Source: an uncultured Alphaproteobacteria bacterium
GTDB taxonomy: Bacteria; Pseudomonadota; Alphaproteobacteria; HIMB59
Direction of reading: 5' to 3'
NCBI GenBank assembly: GCA_902527545.1
Contig: CABZPR010000001.1
Span: 62,001 to 126,000 of the forward strand
Length of the DNA: 64,000 nt
Shown: positions 20,859 to 29,594 of the stretch, one piece after another
Layout: each line of letters opens with the position of its first letter
How positions within the stretch are numbered: position 1 is the stretch's first letter
Made by a program: the position numbers and the translations under genes
The notes under the pieces: model-generated
The model's database searches: none
What the model saw: the letters and a program-made list of their open reading frames with translations, nothing else
Told to the model about the DNA's origin: nothing

Positions 20859-21373
20859 AAATTTTAATAATAATAACTGGAAGTGTTGGTTGTTATAAGT
20901 CTTTAGATCTAATTCGTGAGTGCCAAAAAAAAGCCATTGAATATGAAGTTATTGCAACAAAAAACACTTATGAGTTTATTTCTAAACTACTACTTGAGAC
21001 AATTTCTAATAAGCCAGTGTATTCAGAGCTCTTCGATTTAAATATGGAAAAAAACATAGGGCACATAAAATTAGCGCGAGATAATACTCATATTATTGTT
21101 TACCCTGCGACAGCAAATATAATTTCAAAATTTGCAAAAGGTTTTTGTGACGACCTAGCACTGACATGTATGATTGCTGCAAACAAACCTATATATTTTG
21201 CACCTGCGATGAATAAAGAAATGTGGGCAAATAAAATTATTCAAGACAATGTGGGCTATTTAAAAAAAATTGGTCATCATTTTATTGGCCCAGATGATGG
21301 ATCTTTAGCTTGTGGTGAGTATGGTAGTGGTCGATTAGTTGATCCTAGTGAAATAATTAGTCAACTTAAGTAA
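20855..21373 (+). CDS. coaC: Phosphopantothenoylcysteine decarboxylase (CoaC half of CoaBC)
   Basis: Flavoprotein decarboxylase of coenzyme A synthesis, 172 residues. Seen: an N-terminal GSVGCYKSLDLIREC flavin-binding segment, the PxMNxxMW motif as APAMNKEMW, and the catalytic-flap cysteine in SLACGEYGSGRL. In most bacteria this domain is the N-terminal half of the bifunctional protein CoaBC (Dfp). Here it ends with TAA and the second half continues in the same frame at the next codon, so the two proteins are either separate or linked by occasional readthrough. Start ATG overlaps the ubiE stop (ATGA). Confidence 0.92.
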   Translation: MKILIIITGSVGCYKSLDLIRECQKKAIEYEVIATKNTYEFISKLLLETISNKPVYSELFDLNMEKNIGHIKLARDNTHIIVYPATANIISKFAKGFCDDLALTCMIAANKPIYFAPAMNKEMWANKIIQDNVGYLKKIGHHFIGPDDGSLACGEYGSGRLVDPSEIISQLK

Positions 21374-22012
21374 TTGAAACACGCATTAATAACTATTGGG
21401 TGCACTCGAGAGTATTTAGATCCAGTAAGATATATATCAAATGAGTCATCAGGTCGGCAAGGCATAGCTTTAATAAAAAGCCTATTAAAATTTAATTATA
21501 AGGTTATTTGTTTACATGGATATCTTCAAACAAAACAAATAGTTTCAAAAAATGTTAAATTTATCTTCACTCCTACAGCAGATGAAATGTTAAAAGAAGC
21601 AAAAAAATATAAGTCTATCGACTTAGGAATTTTTAATGCTGCGGTTAGTGATTATAAAGCTAAAAAATATAACAAACTGAAAATTAAAAAAAAAAATGGA
21701 ATGTCTTTAGAATTAATCAATAATCCTGATATTTTAAGATCAATGTCATTTGGAAAATATAAACCTAAGATTACAGTCGGATTTGCTTATGAAACAAATG
21801 ATGTATTTCAAAATGCAAAAAAAAAATTGCTTTCCAAAAATTGTGATTATCTAGTTTTAAACTTTCCAACAGCGGAAAATAAAATTTTTAATTCAAAATA
21901 CAATAATGGTATTTTAATTGGAAGATCAGGTGACTTTTTAAATTTAGGAAATGTAAGTAAATCAATTTTTGCAAATAAAATTGTTAAATACATTAGCAAT
22001 AGAAAGAATTAA
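21374..22012 (+). CDS. coaB: Phosphopantothenate-cysteine ligase (CoaB half of CoaBC)
   Basis: Joins phosphopantothenate and cysteine in coenzyme A synthesis. The 212 residues resemble the C-terminal half of CoaBC: LITIGCTREYLDPVRYISNESSGRQGIAL matches the usual ITAGPTxExIDPVRYISNxSSG, and NAAVSDYKAKKY matches the AAVADY region, followed by the K-I-K-K segment. The TTG start directly abuts the coaC TAA and is the only start before the conserved region. Same frame as coaC; the combined length (386 codons) is that of an ordinary fused CoaBC with a shortened linker. Confidence 0.9.
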   Translation: MKHALITIGCTREYLDPVRYISNESSGRQGIALIKSLLKFNYKVICLHGYLQTKQIVSKNVKFIFTPTADEMLKEAKKYKSIDLGIFNAAVSDYKAKKYNKLKIKKKNGMSLELINNPDILRSMSFGKYKPKITVGFAYETNDVFQNAKKKLLSKNCDYLVLNFPTAENKIFNSKYNNGILIGRSGDFLNLGNVSKSIFANKIVKYISNRKN

Positions 22013-22013
22013 A

Positions 22014-22457
22014 GTGGTTTATATAAAAGTAAAAAAAATAAATGAAAATGTTACTCTTCCGACTTATGAAACATCATCAAGCGCAGGAATGGATATAAGA
22101 GCATTCTTGCCTAATGGAAAAGTTAGCATACTACCAAAAGAAACTAAACTAATTGGAACTGGATTATTTTTTGAAATTCCAAATGGATTAGAGGTTCAAA
22201 TTAGACCTCGAAGTGGACTGGCTGTGAAAAACTTTATTACTGTTCTTAACAGCCCAGGAACTATAGATGCGGACTATCGAGGGGAAATAAAAGTGATTTT
22301 AATAAATCATGGATCAAAAACGTTTGAAATTGAAGATAAAATGAGGATTGCACAAATGGTTGTGTCAAAATATGAAAAGGTTAATTTTGAGCTAGTAAGT
22401 GATTTAAGTAAAAGCGAGAGAGGAAGTGGTGGTTTTGGATCAACAGGAACAAAGTGA
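22014..22457 (+). CDS. dut: dUTP diphosphatase
   Basis: Hydrolyses dUTP to dUMP, preventing uracil in DNA and feeding dTMP synthesis. It has 147 residues from the GTG at 22014, the usual length. The five trimeric dUTPase motifs are present: SSAGMDIRA, RPRSGLAVK, GTIDADYRGEIKV, RIAQMVV and the C-terminal RGSGGFGSTG. The open frame extends into coaB, but the conserved protein starts here one base after the coaB stop. The end overlaps the next gene by 32 bases. Confidence 0.96.
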   Translation: MVYIKVKKINENVTLPTYETSSSAGMDIRAFLPNGKVSILPKETKLIGTGLFFEIPNGLEVQIRPRSGLAVKNFITVLNSPGTIDADYRGEIKVILINHGSKTFEIEDKMRIAQMVVSKYEKVNFELVSDLSKSERGSGGFGSTGTK

Positions 22458-23178
22458 AAAACTGATTGAAGAGTTTGGAAGACAAATTTTAGTTCCTGGG
22501 ATAAATGAAGAGGGGCAACTAAATATCTCTAAGAAAAAAATTTGTATTATCGGCTTAGGCGCTTTGGGAACTGTTGCATCACAATATCTTGTTCGATCTG
22601 GAGTTGGTGAAATTCACCTTATTGATTATGATATAATAGAGAAGTCAAATTTACATCGTCAAATTAATTATGATAAAGATGATGTTGGTAAATCTAAATC
22701 AAACATTTCAAAACATAAACTCAAAAATATAAATGACTCAACAATAATAAAAGAGCATGCTTTAAATTTTGAGTCTTTCATAAAAAAAAATCCAAATAAT
22801 AATTTTGATTTAATATTTGATTGCACGGACAATCATCAGAATAAAATTTTTTCTTCAAAATATTCTAAAACTAATAAAATCTCATTTGTATCCATATCAA
22901 TTAACTCTTCAGAGGGTATATATTTTGCACAAAACAATGAAGAAGATAATCCATCATGTTTTGAGTGTCTTTTTCCCAAAGCTGATCAGAATCACCGTTG
23001 TCTTAACAGTGCAATGGTAGGTCCAGTTGCAGGGTTTGTTACTAGTTTTGCTTGTATGAAAATTATATTCGCCCTTGCAAAAGTAAAGACTAAATTGAAA
23101 AGTGAAATCAATTTGATAGACCTTTTGACTTCAGACATAAACAAACTACAATTAACTAATAAAGATTGTCCTCATTAA
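22426..23178 (+). CDS. ThiF/MoeB/HesA-family E1-like adenylyltransferase
   Basis: Adenylates the C-terminus of a ubiquitin-like sulfur carrier (MoaD or ThiS type). Seen: the FGRQILVPGI entry motif, nucleotide-binding GLGALG, the NLHRQINY arginine motif, DCTDN, a CFEC zinc pair, and MVGPVAGFVTSFACMKI. The second zinc pair, normally CxxC near the C-terminus, is reduced to the final DCPH. No rhodanese domain. The 250 residues fit MoeB/ThiF, and the gene follows coaBC-dut as in other alphaproteobacteria, where it is annotated MoeB or HesA. The partner cannot be told from the window. Start is a GTG inside dut; GTG 22426 or 22429 are equally possible. Confidence 0.85.
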   Translation: MVVLDQQEQSEKLIEEFGRQILVPGINEEGQLNISKKKICIIGLGALGTVASQYLVRSGVGEIHLIDYDIIEKSNLHRQINYDKDDVGKSKSNISKHKLKNINDSTIIKEHALNFESFIKKNPNNNFDLIFDCTDNHQNKIFSSKYSKTNKISFVSISINSSEGIYFAQNNEEDNPSCFECLFPKADQNHRCLNSAMVGPVAGFVTSFACMKIIFALAKVKTKLKSEINLIDLLTSDINKLQLTNKDCPH

Positions 23179-23179
23179 G

Positions 23180-23695
23180 ATGAATACATTTACACCTCAA
23201 TCAAGTTATAGTTACGAAGAAATAATTGAATGTGGTAGAGGAAATTTATTTGGAAAAGGAAATGCCCAACTACCAGCACCTCCTATGCTTATGTTTGATC
23301 GAATCACTAATGTCAATAAAGATGGTGGGGTACATGGGAGAGGAGAAATAACTGCTGAACTGGATATAAATGCAGATTTATGGTTCTTTAAATGTCATTT
23401 CTTAGGTGATCCAATTATGCCAGGATGTTTGGGCCTTGACGCTTTATGGCAAATGTTGGGTTTTTATCTAGGTTGGCTTGGATATCCAGGAAAAGGTCGT
23501 GCTTTAGGTGTTGGGGAGATAAAATTTGTTGAAGAAATAAAACCAGATAAAGAATTAATAAAATATAAAGTTAGTTTAAAAAAATCTTTAAATAAAAAAG
23601 GGTTATCAATAGGGTATGGAGATGGACAGATAATTCACAAAGAAAAAATAATTTACCATGCCAATGATTTAAGAGTGGGTTTATTCAATGAGTAA
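23180..23695 (+). CDS. fabA: 3-hydroxydecanoyl-ACP dehydratase/isomerase
   Basis: Introduces the cis double bond for unsaturated fatty acid synthesis. It has 171 residues, the normal length. The active-site segment [31 protein letters not shown] carries the catalytic His and Asp. [11 protein letters not shown] is also typical. It starts one base after the preceding stop and overlaps fabB by eight bases (ATGAGTAA), so fabA-fabB-fabI form a tightly coupled set. Confidence 0.97.
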   Translation: MNTFTPQSSYSYEEIIECGRGNLFGKGNAQLPAPPMLMFDRITNVNKDGGVHGRGEITAELDINADLWFFKCHFLGDPIMPGCLGLDALWQMLGFYLGWLGYPGKGRALGVGEIKFVEEIKPDKELIKYKVSLKKSLNKKGLSIGYGDGQIIHKEKIIYHANDLRVGLFNE

Positions 23696-24905
23696 TAAAA
23701 GAGTTGTCGTTACTGGATACGGTATTGTTTCTTGTATAGGAGATAATAAAAAAGAAGTTTTACAGAGCTTAAGAGATGTGAAATCTGGGATTAGTCATTG
23801 CAAGGAATATGAAGAACTTGGAATGAGAAGTCATGTTCATGGAAAACCTAAAATAAATATTGAAGAAAATGTTGATCGAAAAATTTTGCGTTTTATGGGG
23901 GAAGGCGCAGCATACAATTATATTGCAATGAAAGAGGCAATTGAACATTCAGGTCTTGATGAGGAACTTATATCTAATTTTAATACCGGGTTAGTGATGG
24001 GGTCAGGTGGGCCTTCAACGTATCAACTACAACAAGCATTTGATATAGCTAGAGAAAAAGGTGTTAAAAAAATTGGACCTTATATGGTTACTAGAACAAT
24101 GGCATCAGGAAATTCTGCTACTTTAGCAACTCCTTTTAAAATTAAAGGTGTAAATTACTCCATTAGTTCAGCTTGTTCGACAAGTTTACACTGCATTGGC
24201 AATGCTTATGATCTCATTAGACATGGGCAACAAGAGATTGTATTTGCCGGTGGTGGCGAAGAAACACATTGGACAATGTCAATTTTATTTGATGCTATGG
24301 GTGCTTTATCAAGTAAATATAATGAAACACCTGAGGTTGCTTCTCGAGCTTACGACTCCTCAAGAGATGGGTTTGTCATTGGGGGAGGTGCAGGTGTTTT
24401 AGTAGTTGAGAGCCTTGATAGTGCAAAAGCAAGAGGGGCCAATATTGTTGCAGAAATTCAAGGTTTCGGTCAGACTTCAGATGGATATGACATGGTTCAA
24501 CCCTCTGGAGAAGGAGCAGTAAGGTGTATGCAGATGGCAACACAGGGTAGACCTGTTGATTATATCAACGCTCATGGAACATCAACACCTGTCGGAGACA
24601 TGATTGAGTTACAAGGTATTAAAGAGGTTTTTGGAGATAGCATTCCTCCAACCAGCTCTACAAAATCGCTAACGGGTCATTCATTAGGAGCAACTGGTGT
24701 GCAAGAGGCCGTTTACTCTCTTTTAATGATGGAAAATGATTTTATGGTTGAGTCGGCCAATATTACAAACTTAGATGAAAAGGCTGAAGGAATGAACATT
24801 CTCTTAGAGAATAAAAATGATATCAAAATCAATTCTATACTTTCAAATAGTTTTGGTTTTGGCGGAACGAATGCATCTATCTATCTAACCAGCTTTAATG
24901 AGTAA
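23688..24905 (+). CDS. fabB: Beta-ketoacyl-ACP synthase I
   Basis: Condensing enzyme elongating unsaturated acyl chains made by FabA. The 405 residues carry the Cys-His-His triad: [12 protein letters not shown] (Cys), [11 protein letters not shown] (His) and [16 protein letters not shown] (Lys, His), ending in the [11 protein letters not shown] loop. The gene overlaps fabA and fabI by eight bases each. Its pairing with FabA and details such as [12 protein letters not shown] point to FabB rather than FabF. Confidence 0.96.
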   Translation: MSNKRVVVTGYGIVSCIGDNKKEVLQSLRDVKSGISHCKEYEELGMRSHVHGKPKINIEENVDRKILRFMGEGAAYNYIAMKEAIEHSGLDEELISNFNTGLVMGSGGPSTYQLQQAFDIAREKGVKKIGPYMVTRTMASGNSATLATPFKIKGVNYSISSACSTSLHCIGNAYDLIRHGQQEIVFAGGGEETHWTMSILFDAMGALSSKYNETPEVASRAYDSSRDGFVIGGGAGVLVVESLDSAKARGANIVAEIQGFGQTSDGYDMVQPSGEGAVRCMQMATQGRPVDYINAHGTSTPVGDMIELQGIKEVFGDSIPPTSSTKSLTGHSLGATGVQEAVYSLLMMENDFMVESANITNLDEKAEGMNILLENKNDIKINSILSNSFGFGGTNASIYLTSFNE

Positions 24906-25674
24906 AATTTTAGAGGGCAAAAAAGGATTGGTTGTTGGTATAGCCAATGATCATTCTATTGCGTGGGGCATTGCAAAGTCCTTGAGTGATGAAGGTGCAA
25001 GTATGTATTTAACTTATCAGAATGACTCAATAAAAAAAAGAGTTGAGCCCCTATCTGAGAAAATTAACTGCTTAGGAATTATGCCTTGTGATGTATCTGA
25101 CACATCTTCTCTTGAAAATGTTTGTAATGGAATTGAAGGTAATATTGATTTTTTTGTCCATGCCGTTGCCTATTCAGATAAAAATGAGTTATCAGGTAAA
25201 TATTTAAATACCACAAAAGAAAATTTTCTTAAAACACTACATATTTCTGCATACTCTTTAACTGAAATGGTGAGGATGCTTTCGCCAAAAATGAATGATG
25301 GTGCATCAATCATGGCCCTTACTTATTATGGGTCCACAAGATATATGCAAAGTTATAATGTAATGGGTGTTGCAAAGGCTGCATTGGAAACCTCTATAAA
25401 GTATCTTGCTGTTGATATGGGTGACAGGGGAATTAGAGTTAATGCAATTTCAGCTGGGCCCATGAGAACTTTAGCAGGCGCAGTTATAAACAAATCAAGA
25501 AAGATTTATAATTATACAATTGAAAATTCTCCTATTAAAAAGCCATTATCATTAGAGGATATTGGTAAGTCATCTGTTTACTTAATGAGCGATCTGTCTA
25601 AAGGTGTTACAGGTGAAATACTTTATGTAGACAATGGCTACAACAATGTAGGAATGAGCATTCAAAATTTATAG
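24898..25674 (+). CDS. fabI: Enoyl-ACP reductase (NADH)
   Basis: Final reduction step of fatty acid elongation. The 258 residues have an SDR fold with the FabI-type nucleotide motif [13 protein letters not shown] in place of the usual TGxxxGxG, and the Tyr-(x6)-Lys active site as YNVMGVAK, followed by [14 protein letters not shown]. The preceding TYYGSTRYM also fits FabI. Last gene of the fabA-fabB-fabI set; followed after a short gap by the broken PEBP-like gene. Confidence 0.95.
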   Translation: MSKILEGKKGLVVGIANDHSIAWGIAKSLSDEGASMYLTYQNDSIKKRVEPLSEKINCLGIMPCDVSDTSSLENVCNGIEGNIDFFVHAVAYSDKNELSGKYLNTTKENFLKTLHISAYSLTEMVRMLSPKMNDGASIMALTYYGSTRYMQSYNVMGVAKAALETSIKYLAVDMGDRGIRVNAISAGPMRTLAGAVINKSRKIYNYTIENSPIKKPLSLEDIGKSSVYLMSDLSKGVTGEILYVDNGYNNVGMSIQNL

Positions 25675-25704
25675 ATAAATATATTTTGAATGCTACTATT
25701 ACTT

Positions 25705-26094
25705 ATGAGAAAAATACTTTTAGTGCCCTTAGTCTTAATTTTATTTCAAAGTCCTTTATATGCTGAATTTTCATTCACTTTTAAATGGGGCGACATACCT
25801 AAGTGCACCACAGGTAATCCAAACAGAGTTAATAATCCCATATTTGAGCTAAAAGGACTTCCCGATGGAGTTACGAAACTTACCTTCAGAATGATAGATT
25901 AAAATGTACCATCATATAACCATGGTGGTGGTAAAATAAACAATTATGATGGTAGGTCAGTCATAGAACCAGGGGCATTTAAATACAAAAGTCCCTGCCC
26001 ACCAAATGGTAAACATACATATGAATGGATTATAAAGGCTTATGAAGGTACTAAAAAAGTTGCAACTGCTAAATCTTCTCTCAAGTATCCTTAA
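25705..26094 (+). pseudogene. Secreted PEBP-like protein interrupted by an in-frame stop
   Basis: The frame opens with a signal peptide (MRKILLVPLVLILFQSPLYA) and reads 66 residues to a TAA at 25900-25902. Without that codon it continues in the same frame to 26094, giving about 129 residues: after FRMID comes NVPSYNHGGGK and later SPCPPNGKHTYEW, both like phosphatidylethanolamine-binding-protein (PEBP, YbhB/YbcL-like) secreted proteins. One base change (for example TTA to TAA) would explain the break. Either a recent pseudogene or a sequencing error. An alternative ATG lies at 25690. No Shine-Dalgarno is evident. Confidence 0.75.
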
Positions 26095-26108
26095 ATAATT
26101 TTTGAAAA

Positions 26109-26141
26109 AGTAGCACAAATATGTCTAGTATCTGCGCTACT
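26109..26141 (-). terminator. Terminator between the PEBP-like gene and pnp (possibly bidirectional)
   Basis: Nine-base stem (26109-26117 with 26133-26141; AGTAGC core, one G-U pair) followed on the minus strand by TTTTTC, just after the pnp stop. On the plus strand the stem is followed by GATTATTTTTT, so it may also end the fab operon. Confidence 0.7.
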
Positions 26142-26150
26142 GATTATTTT

Positions 26151-28214
26151 TTAAACTTCTTTCATACTGAGCTTTACTTTACCCGCACGATCAACGTCGA
26201 GCACTTTAACTTGAACTTCTTGTCCCTCGGATAAAACATCAGAGACATTCTCGACTCTTTTTTGTGAAATTTGTGAGACATGAAGTAATCCGTCTCTTGC
26301 ACCCATAAAGTTTACAAAGGCTCCAAATTCAACAATTTTTACAACTTTACCTGTGTAGACTTTTCCAACTTCAGGTTCTGCTACAATGTCTTCCACCATT
26401 TGTTTAGCTTTATTAATTGACTCTTCATTACTAGATGCAATTTTTACAATTCCATCATCATTGACTTCTAGTTTTGCTCCAGAAACTTCGACTATGTTTT
26501 TAATTACTTTACCGCCTGAGCCAATAACATCTTTTATTTTAGCTTTATCAATAGTGATAGAGATTACTTGAGGAGCATGCTTAGAAAATTTTGTTCTAGC
26601 TTCTGGTAAGGCATCTGACATGACACCAATTATATGTTTTCTTCCACCTGATGCTTGATTTAAAGCAATTTCCATTATCTCTTTAGTAATACTTGTAATC
26701 TTAATATCCATTTGAAGAGAAGTAATACCATCCATAGTGCCAGCAACTTTGAAGTCCATATCGCCCAAGTGATCTTCATCTCCTAGGATATCACTAAGCA
26801 CCACAAAGTCCTCACCCTCTTTGATTAGACCCATTGCAATACCACCAATATGTTTTTTAATTGGTACACCCGCTGCCATCAAAGCAAGAGATGATCCACA
26901 TACTGTAGCCATAGAACTAGAACCATTAGACTCAGTTATCTCGGATACTAATCTTAGTGTGTAGGGGAAGTCCTCTTTTTTCGGTAACATTGGATGAACT
27001 GCACGCCATGCTAGTTTTCCATGACCAATTTCTCTTCTACCAGTTGCTCCTACTCTTCCTACTTCTCCTACAGAGTAAGGAGGAAAATTATAATGCAACA
27101 TAAAGTGTTGTTTATGCATTGGATCAAGAGAGTCAATCATTTGCTCATCATCTCCCGTTCCTAAAGTGGTCACAACTAATGCTTGAGTTTCTCCACGAGT
27201 AAAGAGGCTTGAACCATGAGCTCGAGGAAGAATATCTAATTCACATGAAATTTGTCTTACTTCATCTAGTTTTCTTCCATCAATACGACTTTTATTTTTA
27301 ATAATATCGCCTCGTACTACATCTTTTTCTATGTCTTTAATGATTGTTGTAGCGGCTAAAATCTGATCATCTTCGACATTATCAACAATAGAAGATCTAA
27401 TCTCTGTCAGTTTTTGACTTCTATCTTGCTTGTCAACTAAACCGTATGCTTCACGAATAGGATCTGAAATTTTAGTTTCAATGTCTTTTTGTAGTCCTTC
27501 ATAAAAATCAGGTAAGCTTGGGACTTCAAAAGTTTTAATTTCTGTTTTGCTTGCAAAGCTATGAACTTCTTTAATAAATGTTTGATAAAAATCATGTCCA
27601 AACATTACTGCCTCTAGCATAGTGTTCTCAGAGAGTTCTTGGGCTTCAGACTCAACCATTAGGACACCCTCTTCTGTTCCAGCTACAACAAGATCTAGTT
27701 CAGAGTTTTCCATATCTTGGATAGATGGATTTGCTACTAGCTGTCCGTCTATATATCCAACTCTAGCAGAACCCAAAGTACCTGCCACAGGAAGACCTGA
27801 AATCGCTAATGCTGCGCCAGTTGCGTACATAGCAATAATATCAGGATCGACAACGCTATCATATGATAGGACTGTTAATGTTACTTGAGTTTCATTTTTA
27901 AAGTTTTTGTGAAATAGAGGCCTAATAGGTCTATCAATTAAACGACTTGTTAATGTTTCTCTTTCAGTCGGTCTTGCCTCTCTTTTAAAAAAACCTCCCG
28001 GTATTTTTCCTGAGGCATAATATTTTTCCTGATAATTAACTGTTAATGGGAAAAAATCAATATCAGGTTTTTGTGTTTTTGCTGCACAAATATTGGCCAT
28101 AACCATTGTTTCGCCGCAGGTTACAACCACAGACGCATCTGCTTGTTTTGCTATTCGATTTGTTTCTAGTGTAATTTGTTGGTTACCCAACTCAAATTTA
28201 TGTTCTATTTTCAT
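26151..28214 (-). CDS. pnp: Polyribonucleotide nucleotidyltransferase (PNPase)
   Basis: Phosphorolytic 3'-5' exoribonuclease and degradosome component. It has 687 residues: two RNase PH-like domains ([73 protein letters not shown]), then KH ([11 protein letters not shown]) and S1 ([33 protein letters not shown]). It ends right after the S1 domain. Follows rpsO as in most bacteria. Confidence 0.97.
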   Translation of the reverse strand: MKIEHKFELGNQQITLETNRIAKQADASVVVTCGETMVMANICAAKTQKPDIDFFPLTVNYQEKYYASGKIPGGFFKREARPTERETLTSRLIDRPIRPLFHKNFKNETQVTLTVLSYDSVVDPDIIAMYATGAALAISGLPVAGTLGSARVGYIDGQLVANPSIQDMENSELDLVVAGTEEGVLMVESEAQELSENTMLEAVMFGHDFYQTFIKEVHSFASKTEIKTFEVPSLPDFYEGLQKDIETKISDPIREAYGLVDKQDRSQKLTEIRSSIVDNVEDDQILAATTIIKDIEKDVVRGDIIKNKSRIDGRKLDEVRQISCELDILPRAHGSSLFTRGETQALVVTTLGTGDDEQMIDSLDPMHKQHFMLHYNFPPYSVGEVGRVGATGRREIGHGKLAWRAVHPMLPKKEDFPYTLRLVSEITESNGSSSMATVCGSSLALMAAGVPIKKHIGGIAMGLIKEGEDFVVLSDILGDEDHLGDMDFKVAGTMDGITSLQMDIKITSITKEIMEIALNQASGGRKHIIGVMSDALPEARTKFSKHAPQVISITIDKAKIKDVIGSGGKVIKNIVEVSGAKLEVNDDGIVKIASSNEESINKAKQMVEDIVAEPEVGKVYTGKVVKIVEFGAFVNFMGARDGLLHVSQISQKRVENVSDVLSEGQEVQVKVLDVDRAGKVKLSMKEV

Positions 28215-28243
28215 CTTCCTCTTTCTTTATAGCTAATTTAAAA

Positions 28244-28498
28244 TTATTTTTTTCTTAGCTTTAGTTTATCTGCTACTTCTGTGTACTTTCCTACATTCCT
28301 CTTCTTTAAATACGCCATCAATCTATTTCTTTTACCAACCATCATCAGCAGACCTCTTCGAGAATGAAAATCTTTCTTATGGATTTTGATATGTTCTGTT
28401 AACAGATTAATTTTCTTTGTGAGAAAAAAAATTTGGGACTCTGGTGAACCAGTGTCATTATCAGCACGAGCTATATCGTTAATTTGTATTTCCGACAT
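28244..28498 (-). CDS. rpsO: 30S ribosomal protein S15
   Basis: Primary 16S rRNA-binding protein, 84 residues from the ATG at 28498. I chose this over an upstream ATG at 28525 because a clear AAAGGAG lies about seven bases before it and homologues begin with MS-plus-helix. Seen: DTGSPESQI, the helical [27 protein letters not shown] segment typical of S15. Located between truB and pnp. Confidence 0.97.
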   Translation of the reverse strand: MSEIQINDIARADNDTGSPESQIFFLTKKINLLTEHIKIHKKDFHSRRGLLMMVGKRNRLMAYLKKRNVGKYTEVADKLKLRKK

Positions 28499-28546
28499 CA
28501 ATACTCCTTTCAAAGTAAACATCATCTGACCAGGATGTCGCCCAGT

Positions 28547-29245
28547 TCAAATGGTAATCAGATTGGTATGTAAATCATTTATACTTGAGAAATCAAGGAT
28601 TTTTTCATAGGGAATAGCTTGATTTATATCAAAAGTCGCTATTTTCAATCTTTTAATCATACTTGCATAAGCTATATCACCTAGGGAATGTGCAAATTCT
28701 TCTGCAAATGCCCTCACATAAAACCCTGAATGGCAATTCAACTCAACTCTCATTTTTGAACTATTAGAAGATAGAATTTTTAAACTTTGAACTGATACTT
28801 TTTTATAACGATCTTCTATAACTTTATTATCTCTAGCGAGTTCATAAAAATTTTTACCATTTAATTTATGCGCAGAATAGTCTGGTATTTTTTGTTGATA
28901 TGTTCCTATGAACTTTTTTAAATGTGAAACTCTTTCATTTATATTATGCGAGGACGACTCCATTTTAAAGAATCTACCCTCTGAGTCTAAAGTATTTGTT
29001 GAAGCACCAAATCGTATCTCAACCTCATAACTTTTTTTTTCTTGATGTATATTTGGTATTTTCTTCGTAGCTTTATTAATACCTATTAATAATAAACCAG
29101 AAGCTAAAGGGTCCAGAGTTCCAGCAAAGCCAATTTTTTTAAATGAATAACGAAATTTTAATTTTCTAATAACTCCAAATGACTCTATGCCCTGTGGTTT
29201 ATTTATTAATAACCATCCATCACTGTGAAAGTTTTCTTTTACCAA
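28547..29245 (-). CDS. truB: tRNA pseudouridine(55) synthase
   Basis: Converts U55 in the T-loop of tRNAs to pseudouridine. It has 232 residues. Seen: GWLLINKPQGIES, the catalytic GFAGTLDPLASGLLLIGINKATK (Asp is the nucleophile), and VRAFAEEFAHSLG. Shorter than E. coli TruB (about 314) because the C-terminal PUA domain is largely missing. The TTG start lies three bases after the rbfA stop. Confidence 0.94.
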   Translation of the reverse strand: MVKENFHSDGWLLINKPQGIESFGVIRKLKFRYSFKKIGFAGTLDPLASGLLLIGINKATKKIPNIHQEKKSYEVEIRFGASTNTLDSEGRFFKMESSSHNINERVSHLKKFIGTYQQKIPDYSAHKLNGKNFYELARDNKVIEDRYKKVSVQSLKILSSNSSKMRVELNCHSGFYVRAFAEEFAHSLGDIAYASMIKRLKIATFDINQAIPYEKILDFSSINDLHTNLITI

Positions 29246-29248
29246 GAT

Positions 29249-29593
29249 CTATATTTTATCTAGAAGTGATTGTACTTTTAAAGACTCTTGAAAAGATTCA
29301 TCAAAAATTAAAGATATTTTTGGAGTATATTTACTTGTAAGAGTTCTTGCGATTAAACTTTGTATTTCTCTCAGATAAAGTTTATTAAATTCCTTAAAAT
29401 CCTCCTCTGAAATATTATGAATAAGATAAATTTTTGCAAATCTTAGATCTTTGCTTACTCTTACTTCAGTTATTTCGAAACGAACAGATGGAAATTTTAA
29501 AAGATAATCTTTTTGGGTTACGAGATATTCAGAGACAAGCCTTTTAATTGAAAGTTCAACTTTTTTGGTTCGAAAACTTGGCTTATTGTCCAC
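29249..29593 (-). CDS. rbfA: Ribosome-binding factor A
   Basis: Small KH-like factor for late maturation of the 30S subunit. It has 114 residues. Typical features are RTKKVELSIKRLVSEYL at the N-terminus, the VRVSKDLRFAKIYL strand, and LRxIQSLIARTLTSKYTPKISLIFDESF. The GTG start is one base after the infB stop. Lies between infB and truB in the standard order. Confidence 0.93.
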   Translation of the reverse strand: MDNKPSFRTKKVELSIKRLVSEYLVTQKDYLLKFPSVRFEITEVRVSKDLRFAKIYLIHNISEEDFKEFNKLYLREIQSLIARTLTSKYTPKISLIFDESFQESLKVQSLLDKI

Positions 29594-29594
29594 A

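Noticed and set aside
20855-26094. TAA reassigned or read through as a sense codon
   Set aside because: TAA ends many intact genes here at conserved C-termini (nrdA, nrdB, dnaN, fabB), so reassignment is not supported.
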